A stretch of 64,000 nt of DNA from positions 107,989-171,988 of the forward strand of contig NZ_MUMH01000059.1 of NCBI RefSeq assembly GCF_002155965.1, written 5' to 3'. The notes under the pieces were generated by a model. The model was not told where the DNA came from and made no database searches. It saw nothing but the letters and a program-made list of their open reading frames with translations. Shown piece by piece: positions 17,438 to 25,452 of the stretch (the stretch's first letter is position 1; every line of letters begins with the position of its first letter). This stretch comes from Allokutzneria sp. NRRL B-24872. GTDB taxonomy: Bacteria; Actinomycetota; Actinomycetes; Mycobacteriales; Pseudonocardiaceae. The position numbers were made by a program, and so were the translations under genes.

Positions 17438-18019
17438 GTGGGCAAGGTGGTCATGTACAGCTCGGTGTCGGTGGACGGCTTCATCGCGGACGAGAAGGAC
17501 CAGCCGGGGGCGCTGTTCACCTGGTTGACCAACGGTGACGTGCCCTTGGACGACAGCGGGCACCTGCTGGTCTCGCAGGCCTCCTACGACCACACGCGCT
17601 CGTACTGGGACTCGATCGGCGTGACCATCGCGGGCCGCCACGTCTTCGACATGACCGACGGCTGGGACGGAGTGCCACCCGGTGGCGTCGACCACGTGGT
17701 CGTCGTGACGCACCGACCGGCACCCGAGGGATGGGACCCCGCGGCTCCGTTCCACTTCGTCGACGGCGTGGAAGCCGCCGTGGCCAAGGCGAAGGAGCTG
17801 GCGGGCGACCGCATCGTGGAGGTGGCCGCTGGCGACGTGGGCGGCCAGGCGCTCGCCGCCGGACTCGTCGACGAGGTGCGCATGGACGTCGTGCCCGTGG
17901 TGTTCGGCTCCGGCAAGCGCTTCTTCGGCGCGGTGGACGCACAACACCTGCTGGACGGCCCCGACGAGATCGTCAAGGGCGACGGCGTGCTCCACCTCCG
18001 CTACCGAGTGCGGCGGTGA
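17438..18019 (+). CDS. Dihydrofolate reductase-family (RibD C-terminal-like) protein
   Basis: 193 residues, GTG at 17438 behind AAGGAGAGCCC. The N-terminal YSSVSVDGFIADEKDQPG is the typical start of this family, with TIAGRHVFDMTDGWDG and VVAAGDVGGQALAAGLVDEV in the nucleotide-binding core. These proteins bind NADPH; most are uncharacterised reductases and not true folate enzymes. It lies just downstream of the AraC gene. Confidence 0.85.
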   Translation: MGKVVMYSSVSVDGFIADEKDQPGALFTWLTNGDVPLDDSGHLLVSQASYDHTRSYWDSIGVTIAGRHVFDMTDGWDGVPPGGVDHVVVVTHRPAPEGWDPAAPFHFVDGVEAAVAKAKELAGDRIVEVAAGDVGGQALAAGLVDEVRMDVVPVVFGSGKRFFGAVDAQHLLDGPDEIVKGDGVLHLRYRVRR

Positions 18020-18020
18020 C

Positions 18021-18602
18021 GTGATCGACGTTCTGCAGATCGCCACGGGCAAGCCCGTCGTCGGCGTGGTGTTCAGCCCTGACGGCCGATTCCTGGCCGC
18101 CGTCGCCGGTCGGCGCCTGCACCTGTGGGACGCGATCGGCCGCCGTCCGCTGGTGCCCGAGCGCCGTCCAGCGAGCGCCCGGAAACGCCGTCGAACCCCG
18201 CAACCGCCGCACGTCGCTTGGGTGAACTGCGCCGCGTTCAGCCCGGACAGCGCGCTCGTGGCCGTTGGCGGCAGCTACGAGTTCTACGACCACGAACGCG
18301 GCATCCTGCACGACGGCGCCCCCGTCAACGCCGTCAGCCTGATCGACGTGCGCAGCGGCTCTCCGGACGGCCTGCCCTTCATCGCCGGCCACGGTGAGGA
18401 GATCACGAGCGTCGCCTTCAGCGTCGACGGGACACAGCTCTGCGCCACCGACGAGGACGGCATCACGCGGTTGTGGGACATCGCGACCCGCCAGCTCGTC
18501 GACGCCCCTCCTCCGCCCCTGCTCGCCAGCACGACGCGAAGCCCGGACGGACGCGTGCAAGCCGAAGCACGCGATGACGGCACCGTCCGGCTACGAGGCT
18601 GA
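18021..18602 (+). CDS. Short WD40-repeat protein
   Basis: 193 residues, GTG start one base after the previous stop. About three WD40 blades are visible: GVVFSPDGRFLAAVAGRRLH-LWD, CAAFSPDSALVAVGGSYEFY, and SVAFSVDGTQLCATDEDG...RLWD. A complete propeller needs six or seven blades, so this is a fragment of a larger ancestor or must assemble as an oligomer. Its 3' end overlaps the convergent DinB gene by 12 bp. Confidence 0.65.
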   Translation: MIDVLQIATGKPVVGVVFSPDGRFLAAVAGRRLHLWDAIGRRPLVPERRPASARKRRRTPQPPHVAWVNCAAFSPDSALVAVGGSYEFYDHERGILHDGAPVNAVSLIDVRSGSPDGLPFIAGHGEEITSVAFSVDGTQLCATDEDGITRLWDIATRQLVDAPPPPLLASTTRSPDGRVQAEARDDGTVRLRG

Positions 18603-19160
18603 ACGAGCACGCCACCCGGGCGGCGGGTCTTCGCCGACGCGCCCGTCCACGGCCTCGCGGAGCAGGTCGGCGTGACCGGTGTGCCTGCCGTACTCCTCCA
18701 CCAGGTCGAAGACGAGGCGGCGCAGGCTGGCCCGGTGACCGTCCGGCGTCGAGAGGTGGATGAGCTGGTCCAGCCCGCCGTCGGCCAACGCGGCGGTCAG
18801 CCGCTCCCGCGACCGCTCGACCGCGCCGTCCCACAGCACGTAGAGCGCGGCGGGCTCGTCTTCCGCCGCTGACGTGAACTCCCAGTCGGGCTCGGCGGCC
18901 CAGTCGACCGCGTTCCACGGCGCGCCGAGCCGCGTCCCGGAGAGCTTGGTGATGAACGCCTGCTCCTCCACGAACGCGAGGTGCTTGAGTAGGCCGCCGA
19001 GGCTGAGCTGGCTGGCGCCCACGCGCACCCGCAGGCCCGCCGCGTCGAGGTCGTCGGCCTTCCAGCGGAACGTCGCGCGCAGGCGTTCCAGCGCGCCGAC
19101 CACGTGCTCGGCCTCGGTGCCCGCCAGCGGCGGCTCCCACGGGGTGTCGTCGTCGGTCAT
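18591..19160 (-). CDS. DinB / DUF664 (mycothiol-dependent) family protein
   Basis: 189 residues, ATG at 19160 overlapping the stop of the upstream ABC gene (ATGA). The four-helix DinB fold is suggested by LSLGGLLKHLAFVEEQAFIT, the central DWEFTSAAEDEPAALYVLWD and VFDLVEEYGRHTGHADLLRE. The last contains the His pair used for metal binding with an earlier His. Actinobacterial relatives are thought to act as mycothiol S-transferases. Co-transcription with two ABC exporters is notable. Confidence 0.8.
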   Translation of the reverse strand: MTDDDTPWEPPLAGTEAEHVVGALERLRATFRWKADDLDAAGLRVRVGASQLSLGGLLKHLAFVEEQAFITKLSGTRLGAPWNAVDWAAEPDWEFTSAAEDEPAALYVLWDGAVERSRERLTAALADGGLDQLIHLSTPDGHRASLRRLVFDLVEEYGRHTGHADLLREAVDGRVGEDPPPGWRARSAS

Positions 19161-20938
19161 GGCGCCACGGTAGGTCCCATCGCGGACGATCCGCTTCCCG
19201 AACCGGTGGCGATGCGCCAGTGCCGCGACCGCTCGTACTGCTGGCTGAGCCGCGCGAAGGCGCCGCCGGTGCGCAGCAGCTCCTCGGGCGTGCCGATCTC
19301 GGTCACGCGGCCATCGTCGAGCGACACCACGCGATCGGCGGCGGCGAGGGTCGCCGGGCGGTGCGCGATCACGATCACCGTGCGGCCGGGGTCGGCGCCG
19401 AGGTTGGCGATGGCCTGGGTGATCGCGGCCTCGTTCTCCGGGTCGAGCGCGGAGCTGGCCTCGTCGACGAGCACCACCCGAGCCCGCTTCAGCATCGCCC
19501 GCGCGATCGCGACGCGTTGGCGTTCACCGCCCGACAGCTGCGCTCCGGCCTCGCCGACCCGGGTGTTCCAGCCGTCGGGCAAGCGCTCGATCACCTCGTC
19601 CAGCCGGGCCGCGCGGGCCGCGTCCGCCAGCTCGCCGGGCGTGGCGTTCGGGCGCGCGAGGCGCAGGTTCTCCTCAATGGTGTCGTCGAAGAGGTAGACG
19701 TCCTGGAAGACGATCGCGATCTCGTCGAGCAGCACGCCCTGGTCGAGGTCGCGGACGTCGACACCGCCGACGCGCACCCGCCCGGGGTCCACGTCGAAGA
19801 ACCGCGCGATCAGCCGGGTCACCGTGGTCTTCCCGGAGCCCGAAGGCCCGACCAGCGCTGTCGTCGTGCCGGGTGGGAAGCGCAGCGAGACCTCGCGCAG
19901 CGCGGGAGCTTCGCCGCGCGGGTAGGTGAAGGTGACGCCGTCCAGCTCGACGTCCGCGGTCTCGATCCGGCGCACGGGGTCGGCCGGGACCGGGAGCGCC
20001 GGAGCGGCCAGCATCTCCTCGATGCGCGCGATCTTGTTCGTCAGCGCCCGCAGCGCGCCGATGAGGTCGATGAGGTTGCCCAGCGGTTCGAGGAAGCGCG
20101 CGGCCAGCACGAGCAGCGCGATCGCCTCAGCCACTCCAACGCCTTGGTGCAGAACGAGTTCAGCGGCCAGCGACAGCACGGCGACGAACCCGCCCATGAT
20201 CACCGCGGTGTAGCCGAAGAACGGGCGCCGAGCGCGGTGCATGCCATCCCGGTAGGTCTCGCGGTGATCGACGAGCGCGGCGCGCATGCGCGGTGTGCCG
20301 TCGACGTGACCGGCCGCGCGCAGCACGGGCTGCGCCTGGCCGAGTTCGATCGCCCGGCCCGCGACCTCGGCCGAAGCGCGCTCCAGCTCGATCTCGGCGA
20401 TCTCCGCGATCCGCGCCGCCCGGCGCAGCGCCCAGTTGGCCACCACCGCGATCACGCACAGCAGCGCCGCCATCCGCCAATCGACCACGAAGGTCACGGC
20501 CACGATCGTCGCGGGCAGCAACGTCGAGGTGATCGCGGGTCCGGCGACCGTGACCGCCAGGTGCGCCGCGTCGCCGACGTCGACGGTCACCCCGCGCGCG
20601 AGCCGTGTCTTGTGCTCGGCGGTGAACCACCCCAGCGGCAACGTGCTCACGTGGCGCATCAGTCGCCGTCGCAGCTGAGCCGCGAGCGTGCCCGCTGCCT
20701 TGAAGCCAACGGGTGTGGCGACGACGCTCAGCACCGAGTAGACGATCACCCCGATCGTGCCGAGCACCAACCACGGCGTCGCTGACGCGATGTCGGGCTC
20801 CGGGCGCACGACGGCGTCCAGGATCGGGACGAGCAGGCCCAACAGCAGTCCTTGGAGCACCGCCTGCGCCGCAGTGAGCGACCACAGTCGGGCGAGCAGG
20901 CGCGGCTGCGGCCACAGTCGGTAGAGACGGCGGATCAC
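19157..20938 (-). CDS. ABC transporter, fused membrane and ATPase domains (IrtA/IrtB-like, second subunit)
   Basis: 593 residues from GTG 20938, which overlaps the previous stop. Residues 1-310 hold six membrane segments. The ATPase follows: Walker A GPSGSGKTT, signature LSGGERQRVAIARAM, Walker B VVLVDEASSALD and the H-loop IAHRPATL. Pairing with a second half-transporter and an iron box upstream matches the mycobacterial IrtA/IrtB siderophore transporters or YbtP/Q-like systems, which form heterodimers in the inner membrane. Transport direction cannot be read from sequence. Confidence 0.85.
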   Translation of the reverse strand: MIRRLYRLWPQPRLLARLWSLTAAQAVLQGLLLGLLVPILDAVVRPEPDIASATPWLVLGTIGVIVYSVLSVVATPVGFKAAGTLAAQLRRRLMRHVSTLPLGWFTAEHKTRLARGVTVDVGDAAHLAVTVAGPAITSTLLPATIVAVTFVVDWRMAALLCVIAVVANWALRRAARIAEIAEIELERASAEVAGRAIELGQAQPVLRAAGHVDGTPRMRAALVDHRETYRDGMHRARRPFFGYTAVIMGGFVAVLSLAAELVLHQGVGVAEAIALLVLAARFLEPLGNLIDLIGALRALTNKIARIEEMLAAPALPVPADPVRRIETADVELDGVTFTYPRGEAPALREVSLRFPPGTTTALVGPSGSGKTTVTRLIARFFDVDPGRVRVGGVDVRDLDQGVLLDEIAIVFQDVYLFDDTIEENLRLARPNATPGELADAARAARLDEVIERLPDGWNTRVGEAGAQLSGGERQRVAIARAMLKRARVVLVDEASSALDPENEAAITQAIANLGADPGRTVIVIAHRPATLAAADRVVSLDDGRVTEIGTPEELLRTGGAFARLSQQYERSRHWRIATGSGSGSSAMGPTVAP

Positions 20939-22686
20939 GCGAGAACTCCTTCTCTGGCAGCCCACATCCGGGCGTACAGCCCGTTTTGGGACAGCAGGTC
21001 GTCGTGGCGGCCGCGCTCGGCGACGCGCCCTCCGTCGAGCACGAGGATCTGGTCGGCCTCGGCGATCGTGTGCAGCCGGTGGGCGATCACGATCACCGTC
21101 TTGCCGACCGCGAGCGCGGCGAGTGCGTCCTGCACAGCGGCTTCGCTGTCCGGGTCGAGCGCAGCCGTCGCCTCGTCCAGCACGACGATCGGCGCTCCGG
21201 ACAGGATCGCCCGCGCGATCGTCAGCCGTTGGCGCTCACCGCCGGAGAGGCTGCCGCCGCCGGCGTCGAGCAGCGTGTCGTAGCCCTGCGGCAGCCGCTC
21301 GATCACATCGTGCACGTGCGCAGCGGTCGCGGCGGCGCGGACTTCGGCGTCGGTAGCACCTGGCCTGCCGACGCGGATGTTCTCCGCGACGCTGTCCCGC
21401 AGCAGCGCGACGTCCTGGAACACCAACGACATCGACGCCAGCAGCTCGGTCGAGGGGATGTCGCGCACGTCGACGCCGCCGATCCGGATCGCTCCGTCCG
21501 TGACGTCGTAGAAGCGCGGCAGCAGGCTTGCGAGCGTCGTCTTGCCCGCGCCCGAAGGGCCGACGATCGCGGTCACCCGGCCCGGCTGGCACACCGCGCT
21601 CACGTCCTCGACAACGGTCGTCACGCCGTCGTAGGAGAACGAGACTCGGTCGAACTCAACGCTGTGACCGCTTGGTGTACAAGGGTTTTCTGGCTCAGGC
21701 AGTGGCGCTTGGGACAGCAGGCGCTCGATGTTGGCCGCGCCCATGCGGCCCTTCCGGACGCCTTGCGCTGCGGTCACGGCCGGCAGGATCGAGTTCGGTA
21801 GCCCGATCGCCACGACCAGGAACGCCACGAGGTCGGCGACCGCGAGCGAACCGTTGCCCACGAAGGTCAGACCCACGGCGGTCACGGCCGCGAGCACCGC
21901 CATCTCCGAGCCCAACAACCGCGAAGTCGCCGAGCTGTAACGCACTTCCGCCACCCACGCCGCGAACGCCTGGGTGTGCTCGTCGACTGCGGCGTCGAAC
22001 CGGCGCAGGACCCGGCCTCCGGTGCCGAAGGTCTTGACGACCTGGATGCCGTCCGCGTACTCGACGCTGGCCGCGCTGATCCGCGCATCGGCCGTGATCA
22101 TCCGGTTCATGTGCGTGGTCATCGACCGCATCGAGATCCGGTAGAACAACGCCATCAGCCCCAGGACTCCCAGTGCTACCAACGCCATCCGGACGTCGAC
22201 CAGCAGCAGGTAGCCCGCGCCGACGACCGTCACCGTGACGGCTCCGGTCAGCTGGCCGAGCGCGTGCGCGATGACCTCGTGCATCTCCTCCAGGTCGCCG
22301 GTCATCGCGCGCTTGACCCGGCCGGAGCCCGCCGCGCGGAACCAGCCCAGCGGCAGCGCGCCCAGGTGCCGCACGATCCGCGTGCGCAGCTCGTGCAGGA
22401 TCGCCGCGTCCGCGAAGTGCCCGACGCGCGAGGACTGCACGAACAGCAGCAACCACGTGCTCGCCCCGGCGGCTCCGATGCCGACCCAGGTCCAGATCGT
22501 CGCGGGCTCCGGCGCGGGGTTCTCCAGCATCACCCGGGCGATCTCGGCGACGGCGATGTACGGCACGATCCCCGCCGCCGCGCTCAGGGTCGACAGCACC
22601 GCGCAGACCACCAGGTGGGTCCGGACGGGGGCCAGCAGCCGCGCCAACGCCCCCGCCTTCGCGAGCTCGTCTCTTGTGGTGCTCAC
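20935..22686 (-). CDS. ABC transporter, fused membrane and ATPase domains (IrtA/IrtB-like, first subunit)
   Basis: 583 residues from GTG 22686. Six membrane helices are followed by an ATPase with Walker A GPSGAGKTT, signature LSGGERQRLTIARAI, Walker B IVVLDEATAALD and H-loop IAHRLHT. No separate SIP (siderophore-reductase) domain is present, unlike mycobacterial IrtA. The IdeR-type box 23 bp before the start predicts induction under iron limitation. The operon continues into the second subunit and the DinB gene. Confidence 0.87.
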   Translation of the reverse strand: MSTTRDELAKAGALARLLAPVRTHLVVCAVLSTLSAAAGIVPYIAVAEIARVMLENPAPEPATIWTWVGIGAAGASTWLLLFVQSSRVGHFADAAILHELRTRIVRHLGALPLGWFRAAGSGRVKRAMTGDLEEMHEVIAHALGQLTGAVTVTVVGAGYLLLVDVRMALVALGVLGLMALFYRISMRSMTTHMNRMITADARISAASVEYADGIQVVKTFGTGGRVLRRFDAAVDEHTQAFAAWVAEVRYSSATSRLLGSEMAVLAAVTAVGLTFVGNGSLAVADLVAFLVVAIGLPNSILPAVTAAQGVRKGRMGAANIERLLSQAPLPEPENPCTPSGHSVEFDRVSFSYDGVTTVVEDVSAVCQPGRVTAIVGPSGAGKTTLASLLPRFYDVTDGAIRIGGVDVRDIPSTELLASMSLVFQDVALLRDSVAENIRVGRPGATDAEVRAAATAAHVHDVIERLPQGYDTLLDAGGGSLSGGERQRLTIARAILSGAPIVVLDEATAALDPDSEAAVQDALAALAVGKTVIVIAHRLHTIAEADQILVLDGGRVAERGRHDDLLSQNGLYARMWAAREGVLA

Positions 22687-22708
22687 TCTCTTCAAGCCTC
22701 CAGCGTGG

Positions 22709-22727
22709 ATAGGTATGCCTAACCTCA
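22709..22727 (-). promoter_or_regulatory. DtxR/IdeR iron box
   Basis: On the minus strand the 19 bases read TGAGGTTAGGCATACCTAT. This agrees at 15 of 19 positions with the actinobacterial consensus TTAGGTTAGGCTAACCTAA. It lies directly upstream of the ABC exporter operon, so iron-replete repression by a DtxR/IdeR protein is expected. Confidence 0.85.
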
Positions 22728-22742
22728 CTAGATCTTGCGTGT

Positions 22743-22756
22743 TCAAGTCGACTTGA
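22743..22756 (+). promoter_or_regulatory. Palindrome upstream of the MerR gene
   Basis: TCAAGTCGACTTGA is a perfect 14-bp palindrome 14 bp before the MerR ATG at 22771. Symmetric TCAAGT/ACTTGA arms resemble operators of several MerR-family regulators. Autoregulation is the simplest reading. Confidence 0.5.
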
Positions 22757-22770
22757 TGTCAACTGACGGC

Positions 22771-23367
22771 ATGAACGACGTGCGCGGCGTCTCCATCGGC
22801 CGGGCGGCGGCCCTCTACGGGCTGGCGCCGTCGACGCTGCGGTGGTGGGAGTCCCAGGGCGTGCTCCCCGAACCACCGCGTGTCAACGGCCGCCGCGTCT
22901 ACACCGAGACCGAGCTCCGACGGGTCGGCCTGGCCTACCTGTGCTGCGTCATCGGTGACATGCCGCTCGGCCAGGCATCGGTCGCCACCACCGGAAGCAG
23001 GACTTCGCGCTGGCAGAGCACCGTGCTCGGGCACGCGGAGCGCATCGAGGAGATGATCAAGCAGCTCCAGAGCGCCCGCGCGTACCTCCTGCACCTGGCG
23101 CGGTGCCCGGACGACGACGTCGTCGCGAACTGCCCCGTGCTCGACGCCGAGCTCGTCGAGCACACCCCGCGCGGTCGCTTCCCCGGCTCCGACCTCGTCA
23201 CTGCGGCCCAGTCGCTCCCGATGCGTGATGAAACGCGTCCCGCTCGTGACGAAACTTTGAGGTGCGCCGTGTGCTCAGGCCCAATCACCCAATCCCCACG
23301 AGGTCGTCGCCGCACCTACTGCTCGCGTGCCTGCCAACAGCGCCACTACCGGGTTCGCGGTGGCTAG
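22771..23367 (+). CDS. MerR-family regulator with C-terminal zinc-ribbon-like motif
   Basis: 198 residues from ATG 22771 (22756 is an alternative, but it overlaps the palindrome). The N-terminal winged HTH is VSIGRAAALYGLAPSTLRWW, with GRRVYTETELRRV after the wing, then a dimerisation helix. The C-terminal 40 residues carry CAVCSGPITQ and TYCSRACQQRHYR, a CxxC...CxxxC pattern like the zinc ribbon on some actinobacterial MerR and HTH proteins. Divergent from the iron-regulated ABC operon. Its TAG stop coincides with the stop of the convergent oxidoreductase (CTAG). Confidence 0.8.
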   Translation: MNDVRGVSIGRAAALYGLAPSTLRWWESQGVLPEPPRVNGRRVYTETELRRVGLAYLCCVIGDMPLGQASVATTGSRTSRWQSTVLGHAERIEEMIKQLQSARAYLLHLARCPDDDVVANCPVLDAELVEHTPRGRFPGSDLVTAAQSLPMRDETRPARDETLRCAVCSGPITQSPRGRRRTYCSRACQQRHYRVRGG

Positions 23368-24254
23368 CGACCTCCTGTCAGCAGCAGGTCGACGACACCG
23401 GTCGTGCCCTCGTCGCCGCGCCCGTCGTCCACCAGCTGGCGCATCAGCCGCATGAACGGCAGCAGCAACTCCGGGCTGACGCCCTGTTCCTCGGCGGTCG
23501 CGAGCAACGTCGCGTTGCCCTCCACCATCATCGCCAGGTTGGACGTCACGCCCTTCGTGAAGTCGCCGCTGGCCAGGTGTTCCGCGATGCCGCGCGCATA
23601 GCCGGACATCGCCGTCAGCCACCCGGCCAACAGCTCAGCCAGCTCGCGAGGAGCGATGTTCTCCTTGCGCGTCAACGCGAACGCGTGCGTCACGCCGGCG
23701 AACATGCCCGTCATCGCGCTCAGCAGAGCCACGTCGTGCAGCGCCGCGAAGCCCGGGTCCTCGCCGACGTAGGTCGTGCCCGCGGCAACCGCGAGCGTGT
23801 CGCGGTGCGCCTCGAACGCGGCGGCCGAGCCGCTGTAGAACACGTAGGCGCCCGAGCCCGGAACGCCGATCATCGGTGGCACGGCCATGATCCCGCCGTC
23901 GACGAAGCGCGCTCCGCGAGCGGTGGCCCAGTCCGCCAGCGCCCGGCCTGCACCGGGGGTGCCCGTCGTGAGGTTGACCAGGTCCTTGCCTCTGAGGTCC
24001 ACGCCGTCCAGCGTCGCGCGAACCGAGGCGTCGTCGAGCAGGCACACCACCACGAGGTCGTTGGCGGCAACGGCTTCCGCGGCGTTCGCCGCCGCCGTCG
24101 CTCCGCGCGCGGTCAGCGGCTCGGCACGGGCGGGCGTGCGGTTCCACACGGTGAGGTCGAGGCCCGAGTCGAGCCAGGCGGTGGCGAGCGCGGTGCCCAT
24201 CGCGCCCAGCCCGAGCAGCGTGAGCCCGGGCGGTGGAACGGCGTTGTCGGTCAT
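23364..24254 (-). CDS. NAD(P)-dependent oxidoreductase (imine reductase / beta-hydroxyacid dehydrogenase fold)
   Basis: 296 residues from ATG 24254. The N-terminal Rossmann motif is LTLLGLGAMGTALATAWLDS with NRTPARAEPL after beta-2, consistent with NADPH. The body (NLTTGTPGAGRALADWATAR, FVDGGIMAVPPMIG) and the helical C-terminal half follow the imine-reductase pattern found in actinomycetes. The substrate is unknown. Divergent from an HxlR gene across a well-formed operator. Confidence 0.85.
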   Translation of the reverse strand: MTDNAVPPPGLTLLGLGAMGTALATAWLDSGLDLTVWNRTPARAEPLTARGATAAANAAEAVAANDLVVVCLLDDASVRATLDGVDLRGKDLVNLTTGTPGAGRALADWATARGARFVDGGIMAVPPMIGVPGSGAYVFYSGSAAAFEAHRDTLAVAAGTTYVGEDPGFAALHDVALLSAMTGMFAGVTHAFALTRKENIAPRELAELLAGWLTAMSGYARGIAEHLASGDFTKGVTSNLAMMVEGNATLLATAEEQGVSPELLLPFMRLMRQLVDDGRGDEGTTGVVDLLLTGGR

Positions 24255-24289
24255 GGTGGCTAGGCTCGGCGAGGAGGCTCGCGCCAGAC

Positions 24290-24315
24290 AAGTACGCACT
24301 TCGGAGTGCGCGCTT
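24290..24315. promoter_or_regulatory. Candidate HxlR operator
   Basis: Arms AAGTACGCACT (24290-24300) and AGTGCGCGCTT (24305-24315) pair at nine of eleven positions around TCGG. The site lies between the divergent oxidoreductase and HxlR genes, the expected place for mutual control. Confidence 0.6.
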
Positions 24316-24358
24316 TCGTCCAGGTGAGCGTGCAGGTCACGCGGATGCGGAGGTGGTC

Positions 24359-24685
24359 GTGGTGCCGAGGCCGGGGGCGCACGAGTGCGGCACGGAGGCG
24401 ACGATGGACCTCATCGGCGGGAAGTGGAAGGTCTCGCTGCTGTGGGTGCTCGCCCAGCGCTGCGCCCGCTTCGGTGAGCTGCGCCGGGCGTTGCCGGGCA
24501 TCACGGAGAAGGTCCTCGCCGCGCACCTGCGCGAGATGGAGCACGACGGCCTCGTCCACCGCGAGGCCCACGACGAGGTGCCGCCGCGCGTCGAGTACTC
24601 CCTGACCCCGCTGGGGTGTTCGCTCAACGAGGCACTGGAACCCCTGGGCAGGTGGGGACGCCAACACCTGCTCCCAACGGGATGA
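24359..24685 (+). CDS. HxlR-family transcriptional regulator
   Basis: About 108 residues. The start is a GTG at 24359 or 24362 behind GGAGG; a run of GTG codons makes the exact one unclear. The core GAHECGTEATMDLIGGKWKV is the HxlR signature, with the conserved Cys, then EKVLAAHLREMEHDGLV and the wing PPRVEYSLTPLG. It probably regulates the divergent oxidoreductase. HxlR proteins of this type often respond to aldehydes or quinones. Confidence 0.85.
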   Translation: MVPRPGAHECGTEATMDLIGGKWKVSLLWVLAQRCARFGELRRALPGITEKVLAAHLREMEHDGLVHREAHDEVPPRVEYSLTPLGCSLNEALEPLGRWGRQHLLPTG

Positions 24686-24727
24686 GCGCGTGCCGTGCCA
24701 TCATCGCGAAGGAGGGAGGGTCGGAGG

Positions 24728-25063
24728 ATGGGGTCGCTGCGCGAGGTAGCTCACGCGGTTCTGGCCGCACTGGCGTTGTTACCCGTTCAGAAGTTGTGCG
24801 TTGCGGAGGAGGCCCTGGACTCAGCGGCAGCTCTGTGGCTGGAGAACACTGACGGCAGCACCGATCCGGCCGCGGACGACGTGCACGCTCTGCTCCACGT
24901 GGCCTTGGACGACCTGCACAACGCCCGGCACCTCGCTGAGACCACGATTCCTGAGGCAGTCGGCGAGTTTCTCTCGCGGCTCGGCACCACGACGACGATC
25001 CCTCCCCGTCACGTCAGGACACACCCGAGCCCGCCTCGGCACGTGACCGCGAGCGGTGCGTGA
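24728..25063 (+). CDS. Helical N-terminal half of a split deaminase toxin
   Basis: 111 residues from the ATG at 24728, behind GGAGGGAGGG. The sequence is helical (ALDSAAALWLENTDGS..., VHALLHVALDDLHNARHLAE, TTIPEAVGEFLSRLG), then a Pro/Arg/His-rich tail. The helices line up with residues 30-90 of the intact deaminase toxin at 34896-35693, a region used for type VII-style export or dimerisation. Here it ends at TGA 25063, overlapping the GTG of the deaminase ORF. It could be a separate secretion partner or the result of a split gene. Confidence 0.6.
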   Translation: MGSLREVAHAVLAALALLPVQKLCVAEEALDSAAALWLENTDGSTDPAADDVHALLHVALDDLHNARHLAETTIPEAVGEFLSRLGTTTTIPPRHVRTHPSPPRHVTASGA

Positions 25064-25452
25064 ACCGGACCCGTGAGCAACTACCGCCCACCGTGGCACC
25101 GAAGTCGGGTGCGAAAACGCACGGGCGCTGGACTGTCGACGGCGAGGTCGCCAACGTGATCGTCTCCGGTCGAGACAGCGACGCCGACTTGGCCGACCAA
25201 TTGCTGGCCGAGCGCGGACTACCCGGTCGAGCCTCGCGGTCCGCCGATGTCGAGATGAAGCTCGCGGCACGCATGGCCACCGGTGGTCCCCGCCACGTCA
25301 CGGTGCTGATCAACAACCGGCCGTGCCGCGGCCCGTTCGGCTGTGACACCCTGGTGCCCGTCCTGCTCCCGGCAGGCTCAACGCTGACGGTTCTGGGCAA
25401 CGACGGTTACCGCAAGACCTTCGAAGGGGGCGCAACGCCGTGGTGGAGCTGA
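25060..25452 (+). CDS. SCP1.201-like (DddA-like) deaminase domain protein with Asp in place of the zinc-site His
   Basis: 130 residues, GTG at 25060 overlapping the previous stop as GTGA. The sequence follows the SCP1.201/DddA-like family: RSADVEMKLAARMATGG, HVTVLINNRPCRGPFGCDTL, VPVLLPAGSTLTV. The usual H-V-E zinc/catalytic motif reads D-V-E here, while the Glu and the two cysteines (C-x5-C) are kept. Proteins of this family deaminate cytosine in DNA. Whether the Asp variant is active is open. The Imm1 gene directly downstream supports a toxin role. Confidence 0.75.
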   Translation: MNRTREQLPPTVAPKSGAKTHGRWTVDGEVANVIVSGRDSDADLADQLLAERGLPGRASRSADVEMKLAARMATGGPRHVTVLINNRPCRGPFGCDTLVPVLLPAGSTLTVLGNDGYRKTFEGGATPWWS

